This document shows, one piece after another, positions 8,361-16,412 of a DNA stretch of 26,952 bases (the stretch's first letter is position 1; each line of letters begins with the position of its first letter). Position numbers and translations under genes: made by a program. Under the pieces are notes generated by a model. That model ran no database searches. It saw only the letters and a program-made list of their open reading frames with translations, and was not told the origin of the DNA. The stretch comes from an uncultured Oscillibacter sp. (GTDB taxonomy: Bacteria; Bacillota; Clostridia; Oscillospirales; Oscillospiraceae), in the NCBI GenBank assembly GCA_904393855.1, contig CAJFNE010000005.1, positions 1-26,952 of the forward strand. Reading direction: 5' to 3'.

Positions 8361-9284
8361 ATGAAGGCAAACATCATCACGCCCGTGGTGACGGCGCTGG
8401 ACCACAGCGGCAAGCCGGACTACGAGGCCAACAAAAAGATCATTGACTTTCTTATCCAGAACCAAGTGGACGGTATCCTGGTGCTGGGCTCCACCGGCGA
8501 GTTCACCGAGTTCTCCGCCCAGGAGAAGCGGAATTTTCTGGAGTTTTACGCGGACTATGTCCAGGGGCGCACTGAGCTCTACGCCGGCACCGGCAGCACG
8601 AATTTCCAGGAGACGCTGGAGCTGTCCAACGCCGCGCTCGACATGGGGTACCGCGCGGCGCTGGTGATTCCGCCGTATTATTTCGGCATGCGGCAGGAGC
8701 AGCTGTTCGCCTACTATGATGCGCTGGCAAAGGGACTGAAAGGGGACTTGTACATCTACAACTACCCCGAGCGCAGCGGGCTCAGCGTCTCCGGGGACTC
8801 CCTCCGCCGCCTTATCCGGGAAAATCCGAATGTCGCGGGTATGAAGGACACCTCCGTGGACCCGGCCCACACCAATCAGATCTGCCGGGCCGCGGAGGGG
8901 ACCCGGTTCCAGACATACTCCGGGTACGACGATCAGTTTCTGTACAATCTGGCTGCCGGCGGCGCCGGCGTCATCGGAGCGCTGTCCAACGTGGTGCCGG
9001 ATATCTGGAGCGACCTGGTCCGCGCGGCCCGGGCGGAGGATTTCCAGCGGACCATGGCGCTGATGGGACTGATCGACAAGCTGGTGCAGATCTACGGGCT
9101 GGGAGCCAGCACGGCGTCCCTGGTGAAGATGCTGCTGAACTGCCGTGGAGTGGAGATCTCTCCCAAGTCGATTTTCCCATTTGAGGAGGGGGAGAGCGCC
9201 GCGTATCAGACGGCGAAGAAGCTGCTGGACGAGGTGCTGGCGGAATACGAGCAGATGAAAGCGGGCTGGAAGGAGACGTGCTGA
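8361..9284 (+). CDS. DapA/KDG-aldolase-family lyase (class I, Schiff-base)
   Basis: A 307-residue member of the dihydrodipicolinate synthase/N-acetylneuraminate lyase superfamily: TIM-barrel enzymes that form a Schiff base with pyruvate and join it to, or release it from, an aldehyde. Seen are GSTGEFTEFSAQEKR (pyruvate carboxylate loop), the catalytic Tyr133 in YNYPERSG, the Schiff-base Lys162 in GMKDTS, and GGAGVIGALSNVVP. True DapA usually has YNVPxRT and works in lysine synthesis; YNYPERSG and the catabolic neighbours favour a 2-keto-3-deoxy-sugar-acid aldolase giving pyruvate plus an aldehyde. GGAGG lies at a good distance before the ATG. It is the third gene of the dehydratase-PFOR-lyase row. 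Substrate assignment is inference; family membership is firm. Confidence 0.88.
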   Translation: MKANIITPVVTALDHSGKPDYEANKKIIDFLIQNQVDGILVLGSTGEFTEFSAQEKRNFLEFYADYVQGRTELYAGTGSTNFQETLELSNAALDMGYRAALVIPPYYFGMRQEQLFAYYDALAKGLKGDLYIYNYPERSGLSVSGDSLRRLIRENPNVAGMKDTSVDPAHTNQICRAAEGTRFQTYSGYDDQFLYNLAAGGAGVIGALSNVVPDIWSDLVRAARAEDFQRTMALMGLIDKLVQIYGLGASTASLVKMLLNCRGVEISPKSIFPFEEGESAAYQTAKKLLDEVLAEYEQMKAGWKETC

Positions 9285-9612
9285 AGAGCGCGGCCGCCAA
9301 GGAGTATCCACGCTGAGCGCTTGCCACCCTGAATAGGGGGTGCGGACGCCGCCCGCGCGGAGCGCTGCGCAGGAGATTGCGCCGGCTTTCCGCGGATGGA
9401 ATCCCGCCGGAACAGGGGCTGAAAGACCTGTTTCGGCGGGATTTCTGCTGGGATGGCGCCCCAATCCATCGTGGGATTCTGGGATGGCCGGGGTCTGCTC
9501 TGACTGGGGGCAGCTCTGCCGGCGGGGATCATCAAATGTCCGGATTTCACGCTCTCATTCTGGCTGCTTTTGGGCAAAGAGACGAAAACGGGGAAGAGGT
9601 ATGACTTTTTTC
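9285..9612 (+). other. Gene-free stretch between aldolase gene and ilvBN leader
   Basis: I see no convincing gene in these 328 bases. Open frames here lack ribosome binding sites and recognisable domains, and the longest runs through the ilv leader and its terminator. The only clear structure is the hairpin at 9400-9443. Confidence 0.5.
9400..9443 (+). terminator. Long 17-bp hairpin downstream of the aldolase gene, probable terminator
   Basis: AATCCCGCCGGAACAGG (9400-9416) pairs with CCTGTTTCGGCGGGATT (9427-9443) with one G-U pair and a 10-base loop. The following TTCTGCTGG is a poor U tract, so termination may be partial. It is the best candidate for the end of the dehydratase-PFOR-lyase transcript. 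Confidence 0.5.
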
Positions 9613-9641
9613 TTGCCCTTTTCGCGGACGCCTTGTATAAT
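9613..9641 (+). promoter_or_regulatory. Promoter of the ilvBN leader
   Basis: TTGCCC (9613-9618), 17-base spacer, TATAAT (9636-9641). The predicted start near 9648 is followed by a small GC hairpin (CCGCGCC/GGCGCGG, 9656-9672) and then by the leader-peptide ribosome binding site. Confidence 0.75.
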
Positions 9642-9697
9642 GATGCCAATTTCACCCGCGCCTGCGGCGCGGAATCTGGGAGAGGGAGGAAGTTCCG

Positions 9698-9838
9698 ATG
9701 CTGACTGCGCTGCTGAACAATCTGCTGCTGCACACCGTTCTGGTACTGGTCGTTCTGGTAGTACTGGGAGAGAACGGTGTGTTTGGTCATGCCCGGAGTC
9801 CAATCCTCAGCTTCCTGTTCCGCGAAGCGGCGGCATAG
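9698..9838 (+). CDS. Leu/Val-rich leader peptide of ilvBN (46 aa), attenuation control
   Basis: A 46-codon frame starting MLTALLNN, with AGGGAGGA (9683-9690) 7 bases before the ATG and TAG at 9836-9838. Residues 9-23 read LLLHTVLVLVVLVVL, so 13 of 15 are Leu or Val; overall there are 12 Leu and 7 Val. In that run the Val codons are GTT, GTA, GTC, GTT, GTA, GTA, although neighbouring genes mostly use GTG and GTC, so stalling on scarce Val-tRNA would be sensitive. The frame sits between a promoter and an intrinsic terminator, just upstream of ilvB, whose pathway makes Val and Leu. Its start recalls enterobacterial ilv leader peptides (MTALL followed by Leu/Val/Ile runs). A small one-helix membrane protein is the alternative reading, less likely given the RNA stems. 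Confidence 0.8.
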   Translation: MLTALLNNLLLHTVLVLVVLVVLGENGVFGHARSPILSFLFREAAA

Positions 9839-9897
9839 TGGGAATTTGCTGACGGTTTGAACGCCTGTGACCCGACACCCGGGTTACAGGCGTTTTT
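9731..9897 (+). promoter_or_regulatory. Transcription attenuator of ilvBN (mutually exclusive stems 1:2, 2:3, 3:4)
   Basis: Segment 1 (CACACCGTTCT, 9731-9741) lies inside the Leu/Val codons and pairs perfectly with segment 2 (AGAACGGTGTG, 9771-9781). Part of segment 2 plus the bases after it (GGTGT 9776-9780, GGTCATG 9785-9791) can pair instead with 9875-9879 (ACACC) and 9866-9872 (TGTGACC, with two G-U pairs). That consumes the 5' arm and loop of the terminator. The terminator 3:4 is at 9860-9897. A ribosome stalled on codons 9-17 would cover segment 1, free segment 2 for the antiterminator and allow transcription into ilvB. A ribosome that passes lets 1:2 and the terminator form. Pairings were found by eye; energies were not computed. 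Confidence 0.75.
9860..9897 (+). terminator. Intrinsic terminator in the ilvBN leader
   Basis: AACGCCTGTGACCCG (9860-9874) pairs with CGGGTTACAGGCGTT (9880-9894) with one G-U pair and a 5-base loop. The run TTTTT lies at 9893-9897. It falls 22 bases after the leader-peptide stop and 57 bases before the ilvB start. Confidence 0.9.
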
Positions 9898-9954
9898 CTA
9901 TGCTCACGACAGCGGCCCGCGGGGGCAATCAGAATTCAGAGGAGGATGACAGCA

Positions 9955-11586
<1,632 letters not shown>

Positions 11587-11600
11587 GAGGAGGAGTCAAG

Positions 11601-12086
11601 ATGAAACAGACCATTTCCGTGCTGGTGGAGAACCGCGCCGGCGTGCTGGGCCGGATCACCAGCCTGTTCTCCCGGCGGGCGTTCAACATCGACTCCCTGG
11701 CGGTGGGGGTGACGGATGACCCTGCCATTTCCCGGATCACCATCATCGTGGACAGCGGCAACAGCGTGGTGGAGCAGGTGGAGAAGCAGCTGAACAAGCT
11801 GGTGGAGGTCATCAAGGTCCGCACTCTGGAGGAGTCCAGCATGATCGGCCGGGAGCTGATGCTCATCAAGGTCAGCGCCAACAACCGAACCCGGGAACCT
11901 ATCATGACCATCTGCCAGATCTGCGGGGCGCGGGTGACGGACCTCTCGCCCACCTCCATGACCATGGAGCTGACGGACACCCCGGACCGGGTCAACGCCT
12001 TTGAGGAGATGATGCGTTCCTTCCACATCCTGGAGGTGGCCCGCACCGGCATGATCGCCCTGCAGAAGGGCGGCGGAAAAATCTGA
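11601..12086 (+). CDS. ilvN: Acetolactate synthase small (regulatory) subunit
   Basis: A 161-residue protein of the usual IlvH/IlvN length. Residues 1-75 form an ACT domain (ISVLVENRAGVLGRITSLFSR, then RRAFNIDSLAVG) that in this family binds valine for feedback inhibition and activates the catalytic subunit. The C-terminal half (REPIMTICQICGARVTDLSP, then RSFHILEVARTGMIALQKG) matches the second domain. GAGGAGG precedes the ATG. It is the last ilv gene of the operon: ilvC, leu genes and a linked ilvD do not follow. The next gene, a UvrA-like ATPase, starts 82 bases later with no clear terminator between. Confidence 0.94.
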   Translation: MKQTISVLVENRAGVLGRITSLFSRRAFNIDSLAVGVTDDPAISRITIIVDSGNSVVEQVEKQLNKLVEVIKVRTLEESSMIGRELMLIKVSANNRTREPIMTICQICGARVTDLSPTSMTMELTDTPDRVNAFEEMMRSFHILEVARTGMIALQKGGGKI

Positions 12087-12126
12087 GCCTTGCCCGCAAG
12101 TGCCGGTTTCCCTCCGGGTCAGAATG

Positions 12127-12135
12127 TGGTATCAT
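12127..12135 (+). promoter_or_regulatory. Possible extended -10 promoter for the UvrA-like gene
   Basis: TGGTATCAT matches the TGnTATAAT extended -10 pattern with one change, 34 bases before the UvrA-like start codon. No good -35 is seen at the expected distance, and read-through from ilvBN is equally possible. Confidence 0.35.
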
Positions 12136-12168
12136 GGACGGGACGGAACGAACAGGGAGGCAGACCGT

Positions 12169-14667
12169 ATGAACGAGAAGACCGCCGCGCCCCAGGCCAT
12201 CCAGGTCCGCGGGGCGCGGGTACACAACCTGAAGCATATCGACGTGGAGGTGCCGCTGAACCGGATCGTGGGGATTGCCGGCGTGTCCGGGTCCGGGAAG
12301 TCCTCCCTGGCCCTGGGGGTGCTGTACGCCGAGGGGTCCCGGCGGTATCTGGAGTCCCTCTCCACCTACACCCGCCGCCGGATGACCCAGGCGGCCCAGG
12401 CGGACGTGGACGAGGTGCTCTATGTCCCGGCGGCTCTGGCCCTCCACCAGCGGCCCGGCGTGCCGGGCATCCGCAGTACTTTCGGCACCGGGACGGAGCT
12501 GCTGAACAGCCTGCGGCTCATGTACTCCCGGCTTGCCAGCCACCGCTGCCCCAACGGCCACTCCGTGCCGCCCACCCTGGCGGTGGCGGCGGGGCAGGAG
12601 CTGACGTGCCCGGAGTGCGGCACCCGGTTCTTCGCACCGAGTGCGGAGGAGCTGGCCTTCAACAGCCAGGGGGCCTGCCGCACCTGCGGCGGCACCGGCG
12701 TGGTGCGGGCGGTGGACCGCTCCACCCTGGTGCCGGACGACTCCCTCACCATCGACCAGGGGGCGGTGGCCCCCTGGAACAGCCTCATGTGGTCGCTGAT
12801 GACCGACGTGTGCCGGGCCATGGGAGTGCGGACCGACGTGCCCTTCCGGGACCTGACGCCGGAGGAGCGGGAGATCGTCTACGACGGCCCGGCGGTGAAG
12901 AAGCACATCCTCTACCACGCCAAGAACTCCAACGACGTGGCGGAGCTGGACTTCACCTACTATAGCGCCGTCCACACGGTGGAGAATGCCCTCTCCAAGG
13001 TGAAGGACGAGAAGGGCATGAAGCGGGTGGAGAAATTCTTAAAGGAGGACGTGTGCCCCGACTGCGGCGGCACCCGGCTGTCCGAGGCGGCCCGGGCGCC
13101 CCGGCTCCGGGGCATCGGCCTGGACGCGGCCTGCCGGATGTCCCTGCGGGAGCTGACGGACTGGGTGGCGGGGGTGCCGGACTCCCTGCCCGGGGAGATG
13201 CGCCCCATGGCGGAGAGCATCTGCGCCTCCTTCCAGACGGCGGCGAGACGGCTCATGGAGCTGGGCCTGGGCTACCTGACGCTGGACCGGGCGTCATCCA
13301 CCCTCTCCACCGGGGAGCGGCAGCGGATGCAGCTGGCCCGGGCGGTGCGGAACCGGACCACCGGGGTGCTCTACGTGCTGGACGAGCCCTCCATCGGGCT
13401 CCACCCCTCCAACCTGGTGGGGCTGACGGCGGTGATGGACGACCTGGTGGCGGACGGCAACTCCGTGCTGCTGGTGGATCACGACACCCAGGTGCTCTCC
13501 CACGTGGACTGGATTATCGAGATGGGCCCCGGTGCCGGCACCGCCGGCGGGCAGGTGGTGGCCCAGGGGACCGTGGCGGAAGTGGGAGCCAATCCCGCCT
13601 CCCGGATCGGGCCTTTCCTGACCGGCGCGGCTCAGACGCCCCTGCGGGAGCAGACCGGTCCGGCGGAGCTCTTTGACCTGGGCCGCATCCACATCTCCAC
13701 CGGGGTCATCCACACGGTGAAGCCCCTGGAGGCGGACATCCCCAAGGGGCGGCTGACGGTGGTGACGGGGGTTTCCGGCTCCGGCAAGACCACCCTGATC
13801 CTGGAGAGCCTGGTGCCGGGTCTGGAGGCCCGGATTGCCGGGAGGCCGCTGCCGGCCCACGTGCTGGACGTGACGGCGGACGGCGTGGAGCGGGTGAAGC
13901 TCATCGACGCCACCCCCATCGGCATCAACATCCGCTCCACGGTGGCTACCTACGCCAATGTCCACGACGAGCTGCGGAAGATCTACGCCCGCCACCCGGA
14001 CGCCAAGGCCCTGGGGTACAAGGCCGGGGATTTCTCCTACAACACCGGGAAGCTCCGCTGCCCGGTGTGCGACGGCACCGGCTCCATCAGCCTGGACGTC
14101 CAGTTCCTGCCGGACGTGGACATCCCCTGCCCGGAGTGCCGGGGCTCCCGGTACAGCCGGGACGCGGGGCGCGTGCGGGTGCAGACCCGGTCCGGGGCTG
14201 CCTTCACCCTGCCGGAGCTGATGGCCATGGACATCCACACGGCCCTGGGCGCCTGTGAGGATTGGAAGGTGGTCCATCAGCGGCTCCAGGTGCTGGACGA
14301 CCTGGGCCTGGGCTACCTGACCCTGGGGGAGGACACCCCCAGCCTCTCCGGCGGAGAGGCCCAGCGGCTGAAGCTGGCCAGTGAAATGGGCCGGGGCCAG
14401 GGGGACACGGTCTTTGTCTTTGACGAACCCACCATCGGCCTCCACCCCCTGGACGTGCGGACGCTGGTGGGGGTGTTCCAGACCCTGATCCAGCACGGGG
14501 CCACGGTCCTCGTCATCGAGCACGACCTGGACGTAATCCGCAGCGCCGATTATCTCATCGACATGGGCCCCGGCGGCGGGGAGGAGGGAGGCCGGATCGT
14601 GGCGGCGGGTACCCCCGCCCAGGTGGCGGAGAACCCCGCAAGCGTCACGGGGCGGTTCCTGCGGTGA
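12169..14667 (+). CDS. UvrA-like ABC ATPase lacking the UvrB-binding domain (UvrA2 type)
   Basis: An 832-residue tandem ABC ATPase of the UvrA family; canonical UvrA is about 940. Walker A motifs GVSGSGKS (from residue 38) and GVSGSGKT (from 534) are intact. The signatures are LSTGERQR (from 379) and LSGGEAQR (from 726), the first altered from LSGGE, each followed by a DEPxIGLHP Walker B. Zinc-binding CPxC pairs are present, including the CPVCDGTG and CPECRGSRY pair around FLPDV. Between HRCPNG and FNSQGACRTCGG there are only about 45 residues, where canonical UvrA has about 150 containing the UvrB-binding domain. This is the UvrA2 architecture, linked in other bacteria to DNA-damage or drug tolerance independent of UvrB. 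The start follows GGGAGG. The exact role is unknown; the cell should have a separate canonical UvrA. Confidence 0.87.
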   Translation: MNEKTAAPQAIQVRGARVHNLKHIDVEVPLNRIVGIAGVSGSGKSSLALGVLYAEGSRRYLESLSTYTRRRMTQAAQADVDEVLYVPAALALHQRPGVPGIRSTFGTGTELLNSLRLMYSRLASHRCPNGHSVPPTLAVAAGQELTCPECGTRFFAPSAEELAFNSQGACRTCGGTGVVRAVDRSTLVPDDSLTIDQGAVAPWNSLMWSLMTDVCRAMGVRTDVPFRDLTPEEREIVYDGPAVKKHILYHAKNSNDVAELDFTYYSAVHTVENALSKVKDEKGMKRVEKFLKEDVCPDCGGTRLSEAARAPRLRGIGLDAACRMSLRELTDWVAGVPDSLPGEMRPMAESICASFQTAARRLMELGLGYLTLDRASSTLSTGERQRMQLARAVRNRTTGVLYVLDEPSIGLHPSNLVGLTAVMDDLVADGNSVLLVDHDTQVLSHVDWIIEMGPGAGTAGGQVVAQGTVAEVGANPASRIGPFLTGAAQTPLREQTGPAELFDLGRIHISTGVIHTVKPLEADIPKGRLTVVTGVSGSGKTTLILESLVPGLEARIAGRPLPAHVLDVTADGVERVKLIDATPIGINIRSTVATYANVHDELRKIYARHPDAKALGYKAGDFSYNTGKLRCPVCDGTGSISLDVQFLPDVDIPCPECRGSRYSRDAGRVRVQTRSGAAFTLPELMAMDIHTALGACEDWKVVHQRLQVLDDLGLGYLTLGEDTPSLSGGEAQRLKLASEMGRGQGDTVFVFDEPTIGLHPLDVRTLVGVFQTLIQHGATVLVIEHDLDVIRSADYLIDMGPGGGEEGGRIVAAGTPAQVAENPASVTGRFLR

Positions 14668-14685
14668 GCCGCTCTCCGGCGGGAA

Positions 14686-14716
14686 ACGGGTACGCCGCTT
14701 TTTGCGGCGTACCCGT
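14686..14716 (+). terminator. Strong hairpin after the UvrA-like gene
   Basis: ACGGGTACGCCGC (14686-14698) pairs perfectly with 14704-14716 around a TTTTT loop. It is followed by AAAAAA on the plus strand, so it lacks a U tract for plus-strand transcription and would look better as a terminator on the minus strand. It probably still marks the 3' end of the UvrA-like transcript. Confidence 0.45.
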
Positions 14717-14725
14717 AAAAAAGAG

Positions 14726-14753
14726 TTGCATTTTGGGGAAAAGCGCGTATACT
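14726..14753 (+). promoter_or_regulatory. Promoter of the thiC riboswitch transcript
   Basis: TTGCAT (14726-14731), a 16-base spacer and TATACT (14748-14753). A start near 14760 would put the TPP aptamer about 20 bases into the RNA. Confidence 0.65.
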
Positions 14754-14780
14754 GGACTTGTACATCAGTACGTACAATTG

Positions 14781-14866
14781 CATATGGGGAGCGTAACAGC
14801 TGAGATTGAGTGCACCGCATTCTAAACCCATGGAACCTGTACGGATAATGCCGGCGTAGGGAAGAC
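14781..14866 (+). promoter_or_regulatory. TPP riboswitch (THI element)
   Basis: The conserved aptamer blocks appear in order: GGGGAGC, CTGAGAT, CCATGGAACCTG, GGATAATGCCGGCGTAGGGAA. This is the thiamine-pyrophosphate aptamer, and it lies upstream of thiC, a standard target. A terminator follows at once, so TPP binding should favour termination. Confidence 0.95.
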
Positions 14867-14881
14867 GAGACAGAGATCGGA

Positions 14882-14912
14882 CAGGGCAAATCGTGATTTG
14901 CCCTGCTTTTTT
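14882..14912 (+). terminator. Riboswitch expression-platform terminator
   Basis: CAGGGCAAATC pairs with GATTTGCCCTG, followed by CTTTTTT. It lies 15 bases after the TPP aptamer and about 100 bases before thiC. Confidence 0.9.
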
Positions 14913-14921
14913 GTCCCAGAG

Positions 14922-14955
14922 CAGCCACACCGGGATGGGGTTCCTGGTGTGGCTG
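14922..14955 (+). other. Second hairpin downstream of the riboswitch terminator
   Basis: CAGCCACACC (14922-14931) pairs perfectly with GGTGTGGCTG (14946-14955), with a 14-base loop; TTGCGTTTT follows. It may be a back-up terminator, or a structure at the 5' side of read-through thiC mRNA. Confidence 0.5.
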
Positions 14956-15013
14956 TTGCGTTTTCAGCCCCGTCCGCAGGGCTCCCCGGCAAAATTTTAA
15001 AGGAGGAACTGGT

Positions 15014-16318
15014 ATGGGGTACACGACACAGATGGATGCGGCCCGGCAGGGCATCATCACGCGGGAGATGGAGGCCGTTGCGGCCGAGGAGCACATGGAG
15101 GCGGAGCGCCTGCGGGAGCTGGTGGCCAAGGGGCAGGTCTGCATTCCGGCCAACCGGAACCACACCTGCCTGAAGCCCCGGGGCATCGGCAGCGCGCTGA
15201 AGACCAAGATCAATGTGAATCTCGGCACCTCCCGGGACTGCATGGACCTGGATGTGGAGATGCAGAAGGTGATGAGCGCCGTCAGCATGGGGGCGGAGGC
15301 CATCATGGACCTGAGTTCCTTCGGAGACACCCAGGTGTTCCGCCGGAAGCTGACGGCGGAGTGCCCGGCGGTGATCGGCACTGTGCCGATCTATGACGCG
15401 GTGGTCTACTACCACAAGGCCCTGAAGAAGATCACCGCCGACGAGTGGATGGAGATCGCCCGGATGCACGCCCGGGACGGCGTGGATTTCATGACGATCC
15501 ACTGCGGCATCAACCAGAATACCGCCCAGCGGGTCAAGGCCTGCAAGCGGCACACGAATCTGGTCTCCCGGGGCGGGTCCATCATCTTCGCCTGGATGAT
15601 GCTGACCGGCCAGGAGAACCCCTTCTACGAGCGGTTCGACGAACTGCTGGACATCTGCCGGGAGTACGACGTGACGCTGAGCCTGGGCGACGCCTGCCGG
15701 CCCGGCTGCCTGGCCGACGCTGGCGACATCTCCCAGATCGAGGAGCTGGTGACTCTGGGCGAGCTGTGTCAGCGGGCCTGGGACCAGGACGTGCAGGTGA
15801 TGATCGAGGGGCCGGGCCACATGCCCCTGAACCAGATCCAGGCCAACATGGAGATCCAGAAGACCGTCTGCAAGGGCGCGCCCTTCTACGTGCTGGGTCC
15901 CCTGGTCACGGACGTGGCGCCGGGCTATGACCACATCACGGCGGCCATCGGTGGGGCCATCGCGGCCACCTACGGGGCGTCCTTCCTGTGCTACGTGACC
16001 CCGGCGGAGCACCTGCGCCTGCCCACTCTGGAGGACGTGAAAGAGGGCATCATCGCCTCCAAGATCGCCGCCCACGCCGCCGACGTGGCCAAGGGCCTCC
16101 CCGGCGCGGCGGACTGGGACTATGCGATGAGCGACGCCCGCCGGGAGCTGGACTGGGAGCGCCAGTTCGCCCTGGCCATCGACCCGGAGAAGGCCCGCCG
16201 CTACCGGGCGGAGTCCACCCCGGAGCACGACGACACCTGCACCATGTGCGGCAAGATGTGCGCCGTGCGGAACATGAACAAGATCCTCCGGGGGGAGAAC
16301 GTGGACATCATGGAGTGA
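15014..16318 (+). CDS. thiC: Phosphomethylpyrimidine synthase (HMP-P synthase)
   Basis: A 434-residue radical SAM enzyme that rearranges 5-aminoimidazole ribotide to hydroxymethylpyrimidine phosphate, the pyrimidine half of thiamine. Family blocks seen include NRNHTCLKPRGIG, KINVNLGTS, MGAEAIMDLSS, DFMTIHCGI, SRGGSI, EGPGHMP and GPLVTDVAPGYDHI. The cluster motif near the C-terminus is CTMCGKMC (Cys409, 412, 416), a CX2CX3C spacing, whereas E. coli ThiC has CX2CX4C. The short N-terminus matches the shorter ThiC class lacking the extra N-terminal domain. AAAGGAGG precedes the ATG. It is a single-gene transcript under the TPP riboswitch and ends in a strong terminator; no other thiamine gene is in the window. 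Confidence 0.97.
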   Translation: MGYTTQMDAARQGIITREMEAVAAEEHMEAERLRELVAKGQVCIPANRNHTCLKPRGIGSALKTKINVNLGTSRDCMDLDVEMQKVMSAVSMGAEAIMDLSSFGDTQVFRRKLTAECPAVIGTVPIYDAVVYYHKALKKITADEWMEIARMHARDGVDFMTIHCGINQNTAQRVKACKRHTNLVSRGGSIIFAWMMLTGQENPFYERFDELLDICREYDVTLSLGDACRPGCLADAGDISQIEELVTLGELCQRAWDQDVQVMIEGPGHMPLNQIQANMEIQKTVCKGAPFYVLGPLVTDVAPGYDHITAAIGGAIAATYGASFLCYVTPAEHLRLPTLEDVKEGIIASKIAAHAADVAKGLPGAADWDYAMSDARRELDWERQFALAIDPEKARRYRAESTPEHDDTCTMCGKMCAVRNMNKILRGENVDIME

Positions 16319-16320
16319 GG

Positions 16321-16358
16321 AAACACCCCGCAAAGCATTTGCTTTGCGGGGTGTTTTT
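16321..16358 (+). terminator. Rho-independent terminator of thiC
   Basis: AAACACCCCGCAAAGC pairs perfectly with GCTTTGCGGGGTGTTT around ATTT, with the T run TTTTT at its end. Because the opposite arm begins with AAA, it could also serve the minus-strand peptidase transcript. Confidence 0.93.
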
Positions 16359-16412
16359 CAGAAGAGGGAGGATGATGCCGCAGACGGAGCGGAAATGTCC
16401 ACAGGGGGCTTT

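Noticed and set aside
8361..9284. Naming the lyase dapA
   Set aside because: Family membership is firm, but the YNYPERSG segment and catabolic context argue against lysine synthesis; no lysine-pathway gene is nearby.
4623..9464. A 1613-codon open frame on the minus strand covering PFOR and the aldolase
   Set aside because: It is antisense to genes with unmistakable motifs, has no recognisable domain, and shows the Gly/Val/His/Leu-rich composition expected when a GC-biased gene is read backwards.
9698..9838. The small hydrophobic peptide as a type I toxin or free membrane protein
   Set aside because: Not excluded, but the pairing of its own Leu/Val codons with a downstream segment, the terminator and the position before ilvB fit attenuation better. 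No antisense promoter for an antitoxin RNA was noticed.
9340..9852. A 170-codon plus-strand frame in the gap before ilvB
   Set aside because: No ribosome binding site and no recognisable fold; it crosses the hairpin at 9400-9443 and the ilv leader promoter, and runs out of frame through the leader peptide.
9648..9954. A T-box riboswitch upstream of ilvB
   Set aside because: The conserved T-box core and an obvious specifier stem are not visible; the leader is instead occupied by a translated frame.
14686..14716. The hairpin after the UvrA-like gene as an ordinary plus-strand intrinsic terminator
   Set aside because: The T run is in the loop and the stem is followed by A residues, so the usual U tract is missing; kept only as a low-confidence terminator.
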